A program made the position numbers and the translations under genes. This document shows, in pieces, positions 61,946 through 64,000 of a stretch of DNA of 64,000 nucleotides. The notes beneath the pieces are model-generated. The model did no database searches, was not told the origin of the DNA, and worked only from the letters and a program-made list of their open reading frames with translations. Origin of the DNA: Rariloculus sp963665575 (GTDB lineage Bacteria; Pseudomonadota; Gammaproteobacteria; Steroidobacterales; Rariloculaceae); NCBI GenBank assembly GCA_963665575.2, contig CAXXDW010000006.1, forward strand, positions 248,001 to 312,000. The letters are read 5' to 3'. Within the stretch, counting starts at the first letter, position 1, and each line of letters opens with the position of its first letter.

Positions 61946-63665
61946 TACCGGGCCGCGCGGCGGGCGTCGGTTCGGCCACGGTTGCGCGCGCGCGCTCGAT
62001 CGACGCGGCGTACTCCTCGTGCTGTTCGCCGCGGTGTGGGTTCCGAACGCGAGTGCGCAATCCTTCGGCGACGTGGGTGCGGACGCGGCGGCAGAAGGCG
62101 GACCCGGCACCGCCTTCGAAGCGGAGCTCGAGCAGCGCGGCGCCCGGATCGGCACCGTCAACGTCATTGTCGAGAACGTCTTCAACCTCAACGACCCCGC
62201 CGAGGACAAGCCGCTTTATCGCCTCGCAAACCGCATTCACGTCACGACTCGCGAGAGCGTCGTGAGGAGTATTCTGCTTTTCGCGTCGGGGGATCCCTAC
62301 GTGGCGCGAGTTGTCGACGAATCCGCACGGCTGCTGCGCAACCTCGGTTACGTCGCCGATGCCTCGGTGCGGCCCGGCCGCTTCGACGAAACAGGCAACA
62401 CCATCGACATCGACGTGACCGTCCGCGACTCCTGGTCGCTCAAGCCTTCGCTCAAGCTCGGCCGCAGCGGCGGCACCAACGAATACGGATTCGGCCTGAT
62501 CGAGGAAAACCTCGCCGGGCGCGGCAAGCGCCTGGACATCGCCTTTCGCAGCGACGTGGATCGCGACGAGCGGCTCTTCAGTTATACGGACAACAACATC
62601 AACGACGGCCGCGATCGGTTCGCCGTGCTCTACTCGGACAACAGCGACGGCCGGCGTGTGGGTTTCGACGCGGGTCGACCGTTCTTCTCGCTCGACTCGC
62701 GCTGGTCGTTCATGGTCAGCGCACTCGAGGAGGAGCGCATCGATTCGATGTACGACCTGGGCGAAGTCGTCGACGAATTTCATCACGACACACGCACATG
62801 GACGATCCAGGGCGGCCGGTCGCGCGGTTTCGTCGATGGCAGGACGATTCGGTGGCTGGCCGGTTTCAGCTACGAGGAGGATCTTTTCCGGCCCACCGTC
62901 GACCTGCCGAAGCCAACGCTGCTGCCGGGGGACCGTGAACTCGCCTATCCCTGGGGCGGCCTCCATATCGTCGGGGACGACTACCGCGAACTCACCGAAC
63001 TCAATGACATCGGGCGGACCGAAGACGTGCCGCTGGGACTGGACCTGTTTCTCAGCGTCGGCCGGTCGCAGGAAGCATTCGGCGCCGACCGGGACGCGTG
63101 GCTGTTCAATTTTTCCGCTTCACGCGGCTGGGAACCCGGCGGTCCCGGCCGGCTCCTGCTGCTTGACACCGGGGCGTCGGCGCGGCTCGAAGACGACAGC
63201 GTCCGCAACGGCATCGTCTTCGCCGGGGCGCGCTACTACCGCCGCAATATGGGACGGCACCTGTTCTCGGCGAGCTTCAGGGCGACGCTCACGAACAATC
63301 TCGATCCGGAGAACCAGGTGCTGCTCGGCGGCGACAACAACCTCAGGGGGTTCCCCCTGCGCTACCAGAGCGGCGAACGCAGCGCCGTGATGACGGTCGA
63401 GCAGCGATTCTTTACGGACTGGTACCCGTTTCGGCTGATCCGGGTGGGCTACGCCGTGTTCTTCGATGCCGGCCGGGTCTGGGGACGGGATCCGAGGAAC
63501 ACTCCGAACCTCGGCACGCTCTACGATGTCGGCATCGGCCTGCGCCTGACATCGCCGCGCGCGAGCCGCGGTTCGGTCCTGCACATCGATCTCGCGTTTC
63601 CGATCAACGGCGACCCGACGATCGACAACGTACAACTGATCGTGGAGAAGAAGGCCTCATTCTGA
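61929..63665 (+). CDS. BamA/TamA-superfamily outer-membrane barrel protein
   Basis: This 578-residue protein has an N-terminal export segment (about 27-44, GVLLVLFAAVWVPNASAQ). One or two POTRA-like domains (about 75-165, with RESVVRSILLFASGDPY) follow, then a surface-antigen/BamA-like barrel. The barrel segment LLGGDNNLRGFPLRYQSGER carries the LRGF-type motif of the family, and the chain ends in aromatic F. Start ATGs at 61929 and 61935 are both possible. It may insert or export membrane proteins or lipids; role unknown. Confidence 0.82.
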   Translation: MTMAPDTGPRGGRRFGHGCARALDRRGVLLVLFAAVWVPNASAQSFGDVGADAAAEGGPGTAFEAELEQRGARIGTVNVIVENVFNLNDPAEDKPLYRLANRIHVTTRESVVRSILLFASGDPYVARVVDESARLLRNLGYVADASVRPGRFDETGNTIDIDVTVRDSWSLKPSLKLGRSGGTNEYGFGLIEENLAGRGKRLDIAFRSDVDRDERLFSYTDNNINDGRDRFAVLYSDNSDGRRVGFDAGRPFFSLDSRWSFMVSALEEERIDSMYDLGEVVDEFHHDTRTWTIQGGRSRGFVDGRTIRWLAGFSYEEDLFRPTVDLPKPTLLPGDRELAYPWGGLHIVGDDYRELTELNDIGRTEDVPLGLDLFLSVGRSQEAFGADRDAWLFNFSASRGWEPGGPGRLLLLDTGASARLEDDSVRNGIVFAGARYYRRNMGRHLFSASFRATLTNNLDPENQVLLGGDNNLRGFPLRYQSGERSAVMTVEQRFFTDWYPFRLIRVGYAVFFDAGRVWGRDPRNTPNLGTLYDVGIGLRLTSPRASRGSVLHIDLAFPINGDPTIDNVQLIVEKKASF

Positions 63666-63741
63666 ACCGCCGATCGGGCGAACCGCTTGCTGTCCGGCTG
63701 GAAGGCATCGAGGTCGCCGGAAGGGCGTTCCGGGTGCTCGA

Positions 63742-64000
63742 TCAGCCGAACGGGTTGCCGTCCGCGTCGATCGCGCCCGGCAGCGCGCGAAAGCGGTCGA
63801 GCCAGGCCGTCACGTTGGCCAACCTGTCCGTGTCGTAGCCGGATATCTTGAGCATCGAGATCGGCGAGAAGCAGGACACGTCGGCGATCGTCGGACGGTC
63901 GAGCGCCAGCCATTCCCGATCGGCCAGATGGCCGTCCATGATGCCGAGGACATGATCGCAACGCGCATCGATCTCCTCGTCCGGTACCTTGATCGCGTCC
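63742..64000 (-). CDS. glutathione S-transferase, C-terminal part (cut by window edge)
   Basis: The minus-strand frame runs off the window edge. The visible 85 residues are the helical C-terminal GST domain, with IMDGHLADREWLALDRPTIA, DVSCFSPI and LDRFRALPGA. The N-terminal thioredoxin-like domain with the glutathione site lies beyond 64000. Confidence 0.8.
   Translation of the reverse strand, partial: DAIKVPDEEIDARCDHVLGIMDGHLADREWLALDRPTIADVSCFSPISMLKISGYDTDRLANVTAWLDRFRALPGAIDADGNPFG

Noticed and set aside
1..64000. CRISPR arrays and rRNA genes
   Set aside because: No regularly spaced short repeats and no rRNA-like conserved blocks were seen; the direct repeats found have only two copies each.

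Overview
The window is a chromosomal segment of a GC-rich, aerobic Gram-negative bacterium. Outer-membrane barrel proteins, a lipoprotein with a lipobox, Tat and Sec signal peptides and a periplasmic amine dehydrogenase all show two membranes. The gene families point to a gammaproteobacterium, but no rRNA or phylogenetic marker gene is present, so the lineage is an inference. I recognised no rRNA, tRNA or CRISPR array.

Region 1 (1-4.5 kb) is an AT-richer defence island holding a complete type III CBASS anti-phage operon on the minus strand: cdnC (cyclase), cap7 (HORMA), cap6 (TRIP13-like ATPase) and nucC (cyclic-trinucleotide-activated DNase). Divergent from it is a capH-capP pair (XRE repressor plus ImmA/IrrE-type protease). 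The shared control region carries a perfect inverted repeat over the capH start codon. The logic is that DNA damage or infection leads CapP to remove CapH, the operon is derepressed, the cyclase makes its second messenger, and NucC degrades DNA.

Region 2 (4.5-17 kb) is an accessory patchwork of small modules and gene shards. It holds brnTA and vapBC toxin-antitoxin pairs, a DUF488 two-gene module, and several truncated duplicates: a BrnA tail, pRiA4b ORF-3 pieces, a GNAT tail, a flavin monooxygenase N-terminus and a YHS-like N-terminus. Embedded here is the most striking gene of the window. It is an iodothyronine-deiodinase-like thioredoxin-fold protein (12875-13543) with an in-frame TGA exactly at the catalytic selenocysteine position (GSFT-U-PPF), followed by a possible bacterial SECIS hairpin.

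Region 3 (17-38 kb) is metabolic and envelope DNA: a NADP-binding reductase, an Fsr-type MFS exporter, an epoxide hydrolase, a DUF5916 outer-membrane protein, a TPR lipoprotein, an amidohydrolase, an acyltransferase, a MetE-like methyltransferase, a two-gene Tat-exported molybdenum hydroxylase, an alanine/sodium symporter with an inserted soluble domain, a HupE-like protein and a parvulin.

Region 4 (38-49 kb) has an HtrA protease divergent from a two-component system, then a tryptophan-tryptophylquinone (TTQ) amine dehydrogenase operon (mauB-mauE-mauD-mauA-cytochrome c) that lacks mauG nearby. After it comes a three-gene ATP-grasp/alpha-E/transglutaminase operon.

Region 5 (49-64 kb) carries putA, an orphan molybdate-binding protein, a tannase/feruloyl-esterase-family enzyme, a DNA-deoxyinosine glycosylase, a DUF2339 membrane protein coupled to an alpha/beta hydrolase, two copies of a roughly 161-bp palindromic MITE-like repeat, an M15 peptidase, a methyltransferase, a BamA/TamA-like barrel protein and the C-terminal part of a glutathione S-transferase cut by the window edge.
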